Shown: positions 1 through 9,400 of the stretch, one piece after another
Numbering within the stretch: position 1 is the first letter of the stretch
How the letters are laid out: each line of letters begins with the position of its first letter
Assembly: GCF_910592395.1 (NCBI RefSeq)
Contig: NC_088317.1
Location: forward strand, 15,190,001-15,254,000
From: Lineus longissimus
Taxonomy: Eukaryota; Nemertea; Pilidiophora; Heteronemertea; Lineidae
Direction of reading: 5' to 3'
Length of the DNA stretch: 64,000 nucleotides
The notes under the pieces: model-generated
Database searches by the model: none
Told to the model about the DNA's origin: nothing
The model's input: the letters and a program-made list of their open reading frames with translations, nothing else
Program-made: the position numbers and the translations under genes

Positions 1-294
1 TGGGAGTTGTGGCGTGCTCCTATAACCCAGTGACTTGGAGGCTGAGGGAGGTGAACGGCTTGAGGCCGGGAGCCCTGCTTGTCGTCGCTCTATGTTGATC
101 GGGTGTCCGCACTAAGCTTGGCATCAATATGGTGATCTTGGGGGATCCCGAGACGACCAGGTTGTCTAAGGAGGAACGTACCGGCCCAGGGTGGAGACAC
201 AGCAGGCAAAAGTTCCCGTGTTGAGCAGTAGTGGGATAGCACTCGTGAATAGGCAGCGGCGAGTAGCCTGACCAATAGAGTTGAACCCTTCCTT
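1..294 (+). ncRNA. RN7SL: 7SL (SRP) RNA gene, copy 1, missing about 2 nt at window edge
   Basis: RNA scaffold of the signal recognition particle, normally about 300 nt and made by RNA polymerase III. Seen: the Alu-domain block GTGGCGTGCTCCTATAA and GGAGGCTGAGG, then the S-domain blocks GATCGGGTGTCCGCACTAAG, GGCATCAATATGGTGA, CCAGGTTGTCTAAGGAGG, ACCGGCCCAGG and TTCCCGTGTTGAGCAGTAG, in the same order as vertebrate 7SL. The 3' end is set by a T-run (TTTT at 293-296), a pol III terminator. Other copies start with GC just before the first base here, so the 5' end is cut by the window. It belongs to an S-type unit. Confidence 0.93.
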
Positions 295-862
295 TTCTTC
301 ATTTTTTCTCTTACCGCATTATTTTTTTATCCTTTTCATTTTATTCTTATTTTCATTTAATTATGATGAAGCTTTTTTATTTTTTCTAAGCAAGCATTAT
401 TTTGAATATCACTGATATGGTCGAATCTATCCGAAGTCCCCCGCCGCCAATTTTACAAAGCAGACATGATATTCCAGCATATTATAGTAGGACCACCTTA
501 AAGCATTACTATCACTGCGCCGGAGTATGCCCCCCCCCCCCCCCATCGCGATTCATGGATGGCAAACGGGTTCTAATGTAGCTAACTTCTTGCCTTCAAT
601 ACATGTAATTTCAATATCATTATCACAATCGGGCTCACAACTGCAGAACAGCACGGGATTTGGATCTGTCATACCCATGGTTATCTCATGCTTCTACCTA
701 TTGTTATACAAATCAATTAAAGTTAATTGATTGTTTTTGGTCATACCCACCATGCGGGTTACATGTATCTTGCAAGACTTTTTAAACTGTGCCAGCAACT
801 TTCAGCAATTTAACATAATCATTCCATATCAACAAATAGCTTGCCCACCCGATGTTCTCTCA
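295..862 (+). repeat. Spacer of S-type 7SL unit 1
   Basis: AT-rich spacer between 7SL copies 1 and 2. It carries a poly-C tract (about 529-545) and a segment around 407-780 that is absent from L-type spacers. The last 54 bp (809-862) are the upstream element shared by all intact copies. Near-identical spacers follow copies 4 and 6. Confidence 0.85.
809..862 (+). promoter_or_regulatory. Conserved 5' flank of 7SL copy 2
   Basis: 54 bp directly upstream of the 7SL start, beginning TTTAACATAATCATTCC and ending GATGTTCTCTCA. The block is nearly identical before copies 2-6 although the S and L spacers upstream of it differ, so it is the best candidate for the external pol III promoter part. Function is inferred from position and conservation only. 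Confidence 0.5.
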
Positions 863-1158
863 GCTGGGAGTTGTGGCGTGCTCCTATAATCCAGTGACTT
901 GGAGGCTGAGGGAGGTGAACGGCTTGAGGCCGGGAGCCCTGCTTGTCGTCGCTCTATGTTGATCGGTTGTCCGCACTAAGCTTGGCATCAATATGGTGAC
1001 CTTGGGGGAGCCCGAGACGACCAGGTTGTCTAAGGAGGAACGTACCGGCCCAGGGTGGAGACACAGCAGGCAAAAGTTCCCGTGTTGAGCAGTAGTTGGA
1101 TAGCACTCGTGAATAGGCAGCGGCGAGTAGCCTGACCAATAGAGTTGAACTCTTCCTT
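863..1158 (+). ncRNA. RN7SL: 7SL (SRP) RNA gene, copy 2
   Basis: Full-length 7SL copy from GCTGGGAGTTG to the T-run at 1157-1160, about 296 nt. It differs from the other copies in the invariant-looking block after the Alu domain: GATCGGTTGTCCGC here against GATCGGGTGTCCGC elsewhere. It also has TAGTTGGAT in place of TAGTGGGAT near the 3' part. It follows an S spacer and opens an L unit. Confidence 0.93.
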
Positions 1159-1359
1159 TTCTTCATTTTTTTCTCTTACCGCATTATTTTTTATCCTTAT
1201 CATTTTATTCTAATTTTCCTTTCATTATGATGAAGCTTTTTTATTTTTGCTAAGCAAGCATTATTTTGAATATCACTAAGATATATATGGATCAACCCAC
1301 GAAATAATGCTAATTTATCTTCTTGTTGTTACTCCTTTACAATAATAGTAACCTGTCAT

Positions 1360-1402
1360 AGGCAGCGGCGAGTAGCCTGACCAATAGAGTTGAACCCTTC
1401 CT
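1360..1402 (+). pseudogene. 7SL 3'-end fragment in L unit 2
   Basis: About 43 nt identical to the 7SL 3' terminus (AGGCAGCGGCGAGTAGCC onward) followed by its T-run. It lacks everything upstream, so it cannot make SRP RNA. It marks the internal duplication that makes L units about 205 bp longer than S units. Confidence 0.85.
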
Positions 1403-1860
1403 TTTCTTCATTTTTTCTCTTACCGCATTATTTTTTTATCCTTTTCATTTTATTCTAATTTTCATTTCTTTATGATAAAGCTCTTTTATTTTTTCTAAGC
1501 AAGCATTATTTTGAATATTACTAAGATATATATGGATCAACCCACGAAATAATGCAAATTTATCTTCTTGTTGTTACTCCTGTACAATAATAGTAACCTG
1601 TCATAGTCATTCCCCAATAATTGTATCTTTAAGGTAAAAGTACCCGAGCTCAATAAACTCTATGTCGTTCGTCGTGGACTTAGTTCTATTTCGTTTTGAG
1701 GCAGACTGCACACACACGGGGCGATCTCGGGCCTCTCACTGCGAGTTATCCCCAAACATCACAACGGACGTCAATCGCATACGGACTCTACTCATATTCC
1801 CCCAAACGTCCAACCAACTAACCACCACACAGCGGGACAATATGCGGGTATTATAGTGAG

Positions 1861-1931
1861 TGTCGTCAACCAATCAATTTAATATAATCATTCCATATCA
1901 ACAAATAGCTTGCCTACCCGATGTTCTCTCA
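1861..1931 (+). promoter_or_regulatory. Conserved 5' flank of 7SL copy 3 with CRE-like site
   Basis: The 54-bp common flank (1878-1931) is preceded by TGTCGTCA, a one-mismatch CRE, and CCAAT at about -71 to -58. Vertebrate 7SL genes use an upstream ATF/CRE site, so a role in transcription is plausible. Not proven by sequence. Confidence 0.45.
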
Positions 1932-2227
1932 GCTGGGAGTTGTGGCGTGCTCCTATAACCCAGTGACTTGGAGGCTGAGGGAGGTGAACGGCTTGAGGCC
2001 GGGAGCCCTGCTTGTCGTCGCTCTATGTTGATCGGGTGTCCGCACTAAGCTTGGCATCAATATGGTGATCTTGGGGGATCCCGAGACGACCAGGTTGTCT
2101 AAGGAGGAACGTACCGGCCCAGGGTGGAGACACAGCAGGCAAAAGTTCCCGTGTTGAGCAGTAGTTGGATAGCACTCGTGAATAGGCAGCGGCGAGTAGC
2201 CTGACCAATAGAGTTGAACTCTTCCTT
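1932..2227 (+). ncRNA. RN7SL: 7SL (SRP) RNA gene, copy 3
   Basis: Full-length copy with Alu and S domains and the terminator T-run from 2226. It carries the consensus GATCGGGTGTCCGC and the variant TAGTTGGAT. It lies exactly 1069 bp after copy 2 and opens the second L unit. Confidence 0.93.
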
Positions 2228-2428
2228 TTCTTCATTTTTTCTCTTACCGCATTATTTTTTTATCCTTATCATTTTATTCTAATTTTCCTTTCATTATGAT
2301 GAAGCTTTTTTATTTTTGCTAAGCAAGCATTATTTTGAATATCACTAAGATATATATGGATCAACCCACGAAATAATGCTAATTTATCTTCTTGTTGTTA
2401 CTCCTTTACAATAATAGTAACCTGTCAT

Positions 2429-2471
2429 AGGCAGCGGCGAGTAGCCTGACCAATAGAGTTAAACCCTTCCT
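2429..2471 (+). pseudogene. 7SL 3'-end fragment in L unit 3
   Basis: Second instance of the truncated 7SL 3' terminus with T-run, 1069 bp from the first. Non-functional by truncation. Confidence 0.85.
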
Positions 2472-2929
2472 TTTCTTCATTTTTTCTCTTACCGCATTAT
2501 TTTTTTATCACTTTCATTTTATTCTAATTTTCATTTCTTTATGATAAAGCTCTTTTATTTTTTCTAAGCAAGCATTATTTTGAATATTACTAAGATATAT
2601 ATGGATCAACCCACGAAATAATGCAAATTTATCTTCTTGTTGTTACTCCTGTACAATAATAGTAACCTGTCATAGTCATTCCCCAATAATTGTATCTTTA
2701 AGGTAAAAGTACCCGAGCTCAATAAACTCTATGTCGTTCGTCGTGGACTTAGTTCTATTTCGTTTTGAGGCAGACTGCACACACACGGGGCGATCTCGGG
2801 CCTCTCACTGCGAGTTATCCCCAAACATCACAACGGACGTCAATCGCATACGGACTCTACTCATATTCCCCCAAACGTCCAACCAACTAACCACCACACA
2901 GCGGGACAATATGCGGGTATTATAGTGAG

Positions 2930-3000
2930 TGTCGTCAACCAATCAATTTAATATAATCATTCCATATCAACAAATAGCTTGCCTACCCGATGTTCTCTCA
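2930..3000 (+). promoter_or_regulatory. Conserved 5' flank of 7SL copy 4 with CRE-like site
   Basis: Same arrangement as before copy 3: TGTCGTCA and CCAAT, then the 54-bp common flank at 2947-3000. Confidence 0.45.
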
Positions 3001-3296
3001 GCTGGGAGTTGTGGCGTGCTCCTATAACCCAGTGACTTGGAGGCTGAGGGAGGTGAACGGCTTGAGGCCGGGAGCCCTGCTTGTCGTCGCTCTATGTTGA
3101 TCGGGTGTCCGCACTAAGCTTGGCATCAATATGGTGATCTTGGGGGATCCCGAGACGACCAGGTTGTCTAAGGAGGAACGTACCGGCCCAGGGTGGAGAC
3201 ACAGCAGGCAAAAGTTCCCGTGTTGAGCAGTAGTGGGATAGCACTCGTGAATAGGCAGCGGCGAGTAGCCTGACCAATAGAGTTGAACCCTTCCTT
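3001..3296 (+). ncRNA. RN7SL: 7SL (SRP) RNA gene, copy 4
   Basis: Full-length copy with consensus GATCGGGTGTCCGC and TAGTGGGAT, terminated by a T-run from 3295. Followed by an S-type spacer and nearly identical to copy 1. Confidence 0.93.
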
Positions 3297-3864
3297 TTCT
3301 TCATTTTTTCTCTTACCGCATTATTTTTTTATCCTTTTCATTTTATTCTTATTTTCATTTAATTATGATGAAGCTTTTTTATTTTTTCTAAGCAAGCATT
3401 ATTTTGAATATCACTGATATGGTCGAATCTATCCGAAGTCCCCCGCCGCCAATTTTACAAAGCAGACATGATATTCCAGCATATTATAGTAGGACCACCT
3501 TAAAGCATTACTATCACTGCGCCGGAGTATGCCCCCCCCCCCCCCATCGCGATTCATGGATGGCAAACGGGTTCTAATGTAGCTAACTTCTTGCCTTCAA
3601 TACATGTAATTTCAATATCATTATCACAATCGGGCTCACAACTGCAGAACAGCACGGGATTTGGATCTGTCATACCCATGGTTATCTCATGCTTCTACCT
3701 ATTGTTATACAAATCAATTAAAAGTTAATTGATTGTTTTTGGTCATACCCACCATGCGGGTAACATGTATCTTGCAAGACTTTTTAAACTGTGCCAGCAA
3801 CTTTCAGCAATTTAACATAATCATTCCATATCAACAAATAGCTTGCCCACCCGATGTTCTCTCA
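3297..3864 (+). repeat. Spacer of S-type 7SL unit 4
   Basis: Near-identical to 295-862, with poly-C tract near 3532-3545 and the conserved flank at 3811-3864. Confidence 0.85.
3811..3864 (+). promoter_or_regulatory. Conserved 5' flank of 7SL copy 5
   Basis: 54-bp shared upstream block, preceded by the S-type spacer without the CRE/CCAAT part. Confidence 0.45.
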
Positions 3865-4160
3865 GCTGGGAGTTGTGGCGTGCTCCTATAATCCAGTGAC
3901 TTGGAGGCTGAGGGATGTGAACGGCTTGAGGCCGGGAGCCCTGCTTGTCGTCGCTCTATGTTGATCGGGTGTCCGCACTAAGCTTGGCATCAATATGGTG
4001 ATCTTGGGGGAGCCCGAGACGACCAGGTTGTCTAAGGAGGAACGTACCGGCCCAGGGTGGAGACACAGCAGGCAAAAGTTCCCGTGTTGAGCAGTAGTGG
4101 GATAGCACTCGTGAATAGGCAGCGGCGAGTAGCCTGACCAATAGAGTTGAACTCTTCCTT
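3865..4160 (+). ncRNA. RN7SL: 7SL (SRP) RNA gene, copy 5
   Basis: Full-length copy with consensus core and T-run at 4159-4162. It has GAGGGATGTGAAC in the Alu-domain side where other copies read GAGGGAGGTGAAC. Opens the third L unit. Confidence 0.93.
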
Positions 4161-4361
4161 TTCTTCATTTTTTTCTCTTACCGCATTATTTTTTATCCTT
4201 ATCATTTTATTCTAATTTTCCTTTCATTATGATGAAGCTTTTTTATTTTTGCTAAGCAAGCATTATTTTGAATATCACTAAGATATATATGGATCAACCC
4301 ACGAAATAATGCTAATTTATCTTCTTGTTGTTACTCCTTTACAATAATAGTAACCTGTCAT

Positions 4362-4404
4362 AGGCAGCGGCGAGTAGCCTGACCAATAGAGTTGAACCCT
4401 TCCT
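4362..4404 (+). pseudogene. 7SL 3'-end fragment in L unit 5
   Basis: Third truncated 7SL 3' terminus with its T-run, same boundaries as the other two. Confidence 0.85.
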
Positions 4405-4861
4405 TTTCTTCATTTTTTCTCTTACCGCATTATTTTTTTATCACTTCATTTTATTCTAATTTTCATTTCTTTATGATAAAGCTCTTTTATTTTTTCTAAG
4501 CAAGCATTATTTTGAATATTACTAAGATATATATGGATCAACCCACGAAATAATGCAAATTTATCTTCTTGTTGTTACTCCTGTACAATAATAGTAACCT
4601 GTCATAGTCATTCCCCAATAATTGTATCTTTAAGGTAAAAGTACCCGAGCTCAATAAACTCTATGTCGTTCGTCGTGGACTTAGTTCTATTTCGTTTTGA
4701 GGCAGACTGTACACACACGGGGCGATCTCGGGCCTTTCACTGCGAGTTATCCCCAAACATCACAACGGACGTCAATCGCATACGGACTCTACTCATATTC
4801 CCCCAAACGTCCAACCAACTAACATCCACCCAGCCGGCCAATATGCGGGTATTATAGTTAG

Positions 4862-4932
4862 TGACGTCAACCAATCAATTTAACATAATCATTCCATATC
4901 AACAAATAGCTTGCCTACCCGATGTTCTCTCA
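4862..4932 (+). promoter_or_regulatory. 5' flank of 7SL copy 6 with perfect CRE
   Basis: TGACGTCA at 4862-4869 (-71 to -64), CCAAT just after, then the 54-bp common flank at 4879-4932. This is the only copy with a perfect CRE palindrome, so it may be the ancestral or most active promoter version. Inference from known ATF/CRE control of vertebrate 7SL. Confidence 0.5.
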
Positions 4933-5228
4933 GCTGGGAGTTGTGGCGTGCTCCTATAATCCAGTGACTTGGAGGCTGAGGGAGGTGAACGGCTTGAGGC
5001 CGGGAGCCCTGCTTGTCGTCGCTCTATGTTGATCGGGTGTCCGCACTAAGCTTGGCATCAATATGGTGACCTTGGGGGAGCCCGAGACGACCAGGTTGTC
5101 TAAGGAGGAACGTACCGGCCCAGGGTGGAGACACAGCAGGCAAAAGTTCCCGTGTTGAGCAGTAGTGGGATAGCACTCGTGAATAGGCAGCGGCGAGTAA
5201 CCTGACCAATAGAGTTGAACCCTTCCTT
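4933..5228 (+). ncRNA. RN7SL: 7SL (SRP) RNA gene, copy 6
   Basis: Full-length copy with consensus GATCGGGTGTCCGC and TAGTGGGAT. It has one change near the 3' end (GAGTAACCTG against GAGTAGCCTG). T-run at 5227-5230. Last complete copy of the array. Confidence 0.93.
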
Positions 5229-5741
5229 TTCTTCATTTTTTCTCTTACCGCATTATTTTTTTATCCTTTTCATTTTATTCTTATTTTCATTTAATTATGA
5301 TGAAGCTAGCTTATTTTTTCTAAGCAAGCATTATTTTGAATATCACTAATATGGTCGAATCTATCCGAAGTCCCCCGCCGCCAATTTTACAAAGCAGACA
5401 TGATATTCCAGCATATTATAGTAGGACCACCTTAAAGCATTACTATCACTGTGTCGGAGTATGCCCCCCCCCCCCCCCCCCCCATCGCGATTCATGGCTG
5501 GCAAACGAGTTCTAATATAGCTAACTTCTTGCCTTCAATAATTTCAATATCATTATCACAATCGGGCTCACAACTGCAGAACAGCACGGGATTTGGATCT
5601 GTCATACCCATGGTTATCTCATGCTTCTACCTATTGTTATACAAATCAATTAAAGTTAATTGATTGTTTTTTGGTCATACCCACCATGCGGGTATAAACA
5701 TGTATATCTTGCAAGACTTTTTAAACTGTGCCAGCAACTTT
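5229..5741 (+). repeat. Terminal S-type spacer, truncated
   Basis: S-type spacer with the longest poly-C run (about 5465-5483). Similarity to the other spacers stops near 5741, before the conserved 5' flank, so this is the edge of the array. Confidence 0.8.
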
Positions 5742-6438
5742 CTCTTGTCGCACTGACATTTTCAGTTCCTTTCACTACCGCTATGTAGGTGCTGCGATAC
5801 GGAAATGATGCATGGGTTTTCCCCGATGTCTGTTCGCAAATCGATATCGTTATATCATCAAAACCAGGCACACAACCACACAAAATCACTTTCCCTTGCA
5901 TTCGTGTTGTCACTCTGTGTTACGTAAGTATTTTGGCGCTTTCTCCTTTTGTCAGATTCTATTCTCTTTCATTCATGCTAAAAAGAGAGAGGTTGATGCA
6001 CCCAACTTACACACGAACGTATACCATGATTGCCATTAAGTATGCTAGGCCCTATGTCATGATGTGCACATTCTGACAATCTGTGCAGTATCGGCCTATG
6101 AATGATATAGTTTTGCAGATATGCCGGTCTACATATGCCGTTCTGCGGCATATGTAGTTGGGTTCTGCGGCATATGTGTTGGGTGTGTAATTGTATGTTG
6201 CTCAAATGTCATCCCGGGCGAGGTTGTTTGGGGGGGGGGGGGGGCTAATAACTCTCGGGGCTACCTCCCCTGCCTACTTAGTTTAATGACAAATTGTAGG
6301 TTGCTTGGGATATTGTTGGACCCCCCCCCCCCCCTCCCCTCTTGCTTCAAATGGACTGTGCACCCACCATGTTTGTCTATTCAATACCCATTTGAGATTC
6401 AAAAACTTTTCGACTTATAACCACTACGATCTTTCCAG
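5742..6438. other. Intergenic, array edge to CARD1
   Basis: No convincing coding exon. It holds a small hairpin of repeated CATATGCCG/CGGCATATG (about 6117-6180), a G-run near 6231-6244 and a C-run near 6320-6334. A pyrimidine tract and CAG at 6436-6438 precede the CARD1 exon. Confidence 0.5.
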
Positions 6439-9400
6439 AAGTTGCCTTCAAAATGGACCAGATGAGCCGAAACATCCGAAACAATGCAAACGAGATTTGC
6501 AAACGAGTCAACACTGTGGATGTCCTGCGACTTATGGGCGATAAATTACAGGAGGCAGACGCAGTGAGTTGGCGCCTATTAGGCCGAAGTTACATAGGCC
6601 TCATTCGTTCATTTACCACGAGTCACTTTCCGGGTTTTTCTTTCATTCCTCGGTGAATGCACGCCACAAGGCCGTGCTTTTACAGGGGAACGAAAGCAAA
6701 AGGGGAAAATGAGTCCTGGGAAATGAACGAATGAGGTCTATGTAACTTCGGCCTTAGAGGAATGTAACAAGGGAATTGCGCCAAATGGAATGCGCCAAGG
6801 GGAATGTAGGCCTTCACCCCTCCGCCAAACATATGGCAACATCTAGAGACAACAGTCAGTGATCCAGAAGTATTAGGGTAGCAGGAAGGGTTGGGCGTTT
6901 GTGGTTTCTGAGTCTGAGGGGGTTGGTGTCTGTTGACTGTGCTTTAAGAGAGACTAGGCATGGCGCCAGTCTCTCTTAAAGCACAGTCAACAGGCATTTG
7001 GTCTCAGTATTTGGGTTTTGATTGCCATGACTGTACCCCTGTAAAAGTCAGAGGAGGAGAAGTTTGGAATGATGAAAGCATTGAAGAAGAAGAAATGTTA
7101 TTATATATTGAGGAAAGCAAAATTTATTATGAGACTAGAAGGCAGTGTCCTGACTTGATTATTTTGAAAATGGCAGTCTGAACACATTAAAAGGTGGAAC
7201 ATGGCATTTTATCGACTTTGAAGTGTTCCGCAGTTAAAGGGAGACTATAGGCAGCAGCTAGGTAGGCAAGATAAAGTCATACAAATTTGCCAATAGGGGT
7301 CAGTCATATCTCTAGGCATGGCGCCAGTCTCTCTTAAAGCACAGTCAACAGGCATTTGGTCTTAGTATTTGGGTACAGAATCAAGGCAGAATCAAGGCAG
7401 CTCAGAGAGCAATGATTGAACGATGCTGTGGACAAGTCCAAGGATACTGCATCAGTCACGACCAACTTCTCATCAGAAAGCGTCACCACCAGCATATTCA
7501 ATGTTCAGTTCCAACCTGTACCAGTCCAATGCACGCCTGTCATGGTCAGCAGTGGTCAGCTTAGCGCGATATGGAACATTCTTCTGAAACTCAAGCGAGG
7601 GAAGTCTGCTCATTAGCCTATCTCGCGCACTGCTCCTTCTTGTCAAACATCGTAGTGAAATCGTGGTACAGTGGGGCGTCCTCGAGGATTGCAGCTGGTC
7701 GGACAGACGTGAGGTGGAATGTGGGCGGCTGCACTTCTTCGTTGATGTGCGATGGCAGATAGCACAGTTGTTGCGTTGCATGACAGCTGAAAGTGAATGT
7801 GATATCATAGAACTGAGGCGTTTGCAATGAGACTATAGGTGAAGTAGAAGCAAGGAGTGAAATGGGCCATCTTCCAGTGACTAATATACAGAGTAAGGGC
7901 ACTGGGTGTTGTTAGATTCAGCATTGAATGTATTCCTCGTACAAGCGTGAATAGTGTGGACATACATCGAGAGGTGAGAGACCCCTATTGACTACTTCTT
8001 GTAACTTTATCTTGGATATTATATTAGTATTGAACTTCTAGCCATGGATTATGAAGAAATTGAAGTTGTAGGCATGGAATATGAAAAATTATTCAACGTT
8101 GAAAGACATTATTCCATGAGGCTTTGCCGTGATCGCAAAGGACGTGACGCGATTGGTTCACATGCTAATGAGGTATGATAATGATAATTACCTCTATAAT
8201 GCTACTTGGATAGCGACTGTGTCGTTGATTGCAACAGTGGTCTATGTCAATGTGTGCCTGTAATGTCAATGAAGTATGATGAGGTGATGACGATAGTGCA
8301 ATTGACTAGGTGGCGCATTTTAGAATCAGCAGTGAGCACTGTGTGTAACATGGTGGAGGCAGCGGAGATAATAACTGTGTCGAAAGTATTGTTATAGGGC
8401 CTTCCCTAGGCCCATGGGGTTAAATTTACAATCCACGATTGAAAAGACGGAGTTTGATCGCATTCAACTATAAATCCATTGAACAGTTGTGTTCCTTGGC
8501 TTTAGTCAACCGATGACCTTTTGTTGGGCCATGATCGGGGATTGTAAACTGTAAATGTATTATGGACTGGGAGACGGGGGAAACACAAGTGAAATAGACC
8601 AAAACAAGTGATTTTGGGGCTTTGGTTTAGACGCATGCCCCACATGCGCCATGCGGGATTATACGGTTCATGTGAACTTGTTGACATCTACATGATCTAG
8701 TGCCGTTATTGGTCATGGTACATGGTTGGTAGGCCTAATCATCATGGCAATATGTTTCAGGAAAAGCTCGGAGTAAAATGAACTGCCGATGAATAATGAT
8801 GTTGTTCATGTTTACCATGTTTACTATACATAGCCATAGGGTATGCACTGGCCAGTGTACTTTCTGCACGTCGTCATGGTCATGTACGTGATACCTTGCA
8901 TATTTAGTTTTTTGAATGCGCATGCTTTTTGGGCAAAATCACTTGTACCAACACTAATGAATAATGTCTTCTTATCCCTATGACTCCATACACAGTGAGG
9001 GCATTGTCCCATTCTCATCAAATGGTAACTTATTGTACCGTATTAGGGTGGAAGTTGGGCAGCAGATACCTACCGCTGCACGCCTGTCATAATCAGCAGT
9101 GATGAGCTTAGCGCGATATGGAACATTCTTCAGAAACTCAAGCGAGGGTTTGGTGGTTTAGGTGGTTTAGTTTATTAATCAAAAGGCCCGGAGGGCAAAG
9201 GTACACATGGTACAATAGAAATACAATGATTTTGATTGAAAGTACATAAGACATACAAAGGATACATGACAAAAGTAACAATATAAAGTCTACTACCGGG
9301 GTCAAACCTGGAGTAGATACTAGTAGGTGGGAGAGAGGAGGTCCTTATTTTATGCGATCAGAAAAGCATTTCTGTAAAAATGATGATAGCTTCTGACAAA

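Larger units (their letters stand above)
1159..1931 (+). repeat. Spacer of L-type 7SL unit 2
   Basis: Long spacer holding an internal duplication: the last part of 7SL plus its downstream AT-rich flank (ending near ACCTGTCATA) occurs twice. A second segment (about 1600-1870) precedes the conserved 5' flank of the next gene. A 64-codon ORF here is conserved only because the units are near-identical and is not called. Confidence 0.85.
2228..3000 (+). repeat. Spacer of L-type 7SL unit 3
   Basis: Near-identical to the spacer at 1159-1931, including the internal 7SL 3' fragment and the CRE-like/CCAAT flank before the next gene. The high identity suggests recent duplication or gene conversion of whole units. 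Confidence 0.85.
4161..4932 (+). repeat. Spacer of L-type 7SL unit 5
   Basis: L-type spacer of slightly diverged sequence. It contains the third 7SL 3' fragment and ends in a perfect CRE plus CCAAT and the common 5' flank. Confidence 0.85.

Noticed and set aside
1662-4857. Three plus-strand 64-codon ORFs (MSFVVDLVLFRFEADC) in L spacers
   Set aside because: Identical because the units are near-identical. Substitutions in the third copy (for example SHC to FHC, TTQRD to STQPA) do not favour silent sites.
90-5236. Six minus-strand 70-codon ORFs beginning MKKRK
   Set aside because: They are the antisense of the 7SL genes. Conservation is explained by the RNA, and no such protein is expected.
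6960-7181. 73-codon ORF MAPVSLKAQSTG
   Set aside because: It starts in the hairpin arm and runs through intron sequence; no splice support or family features.
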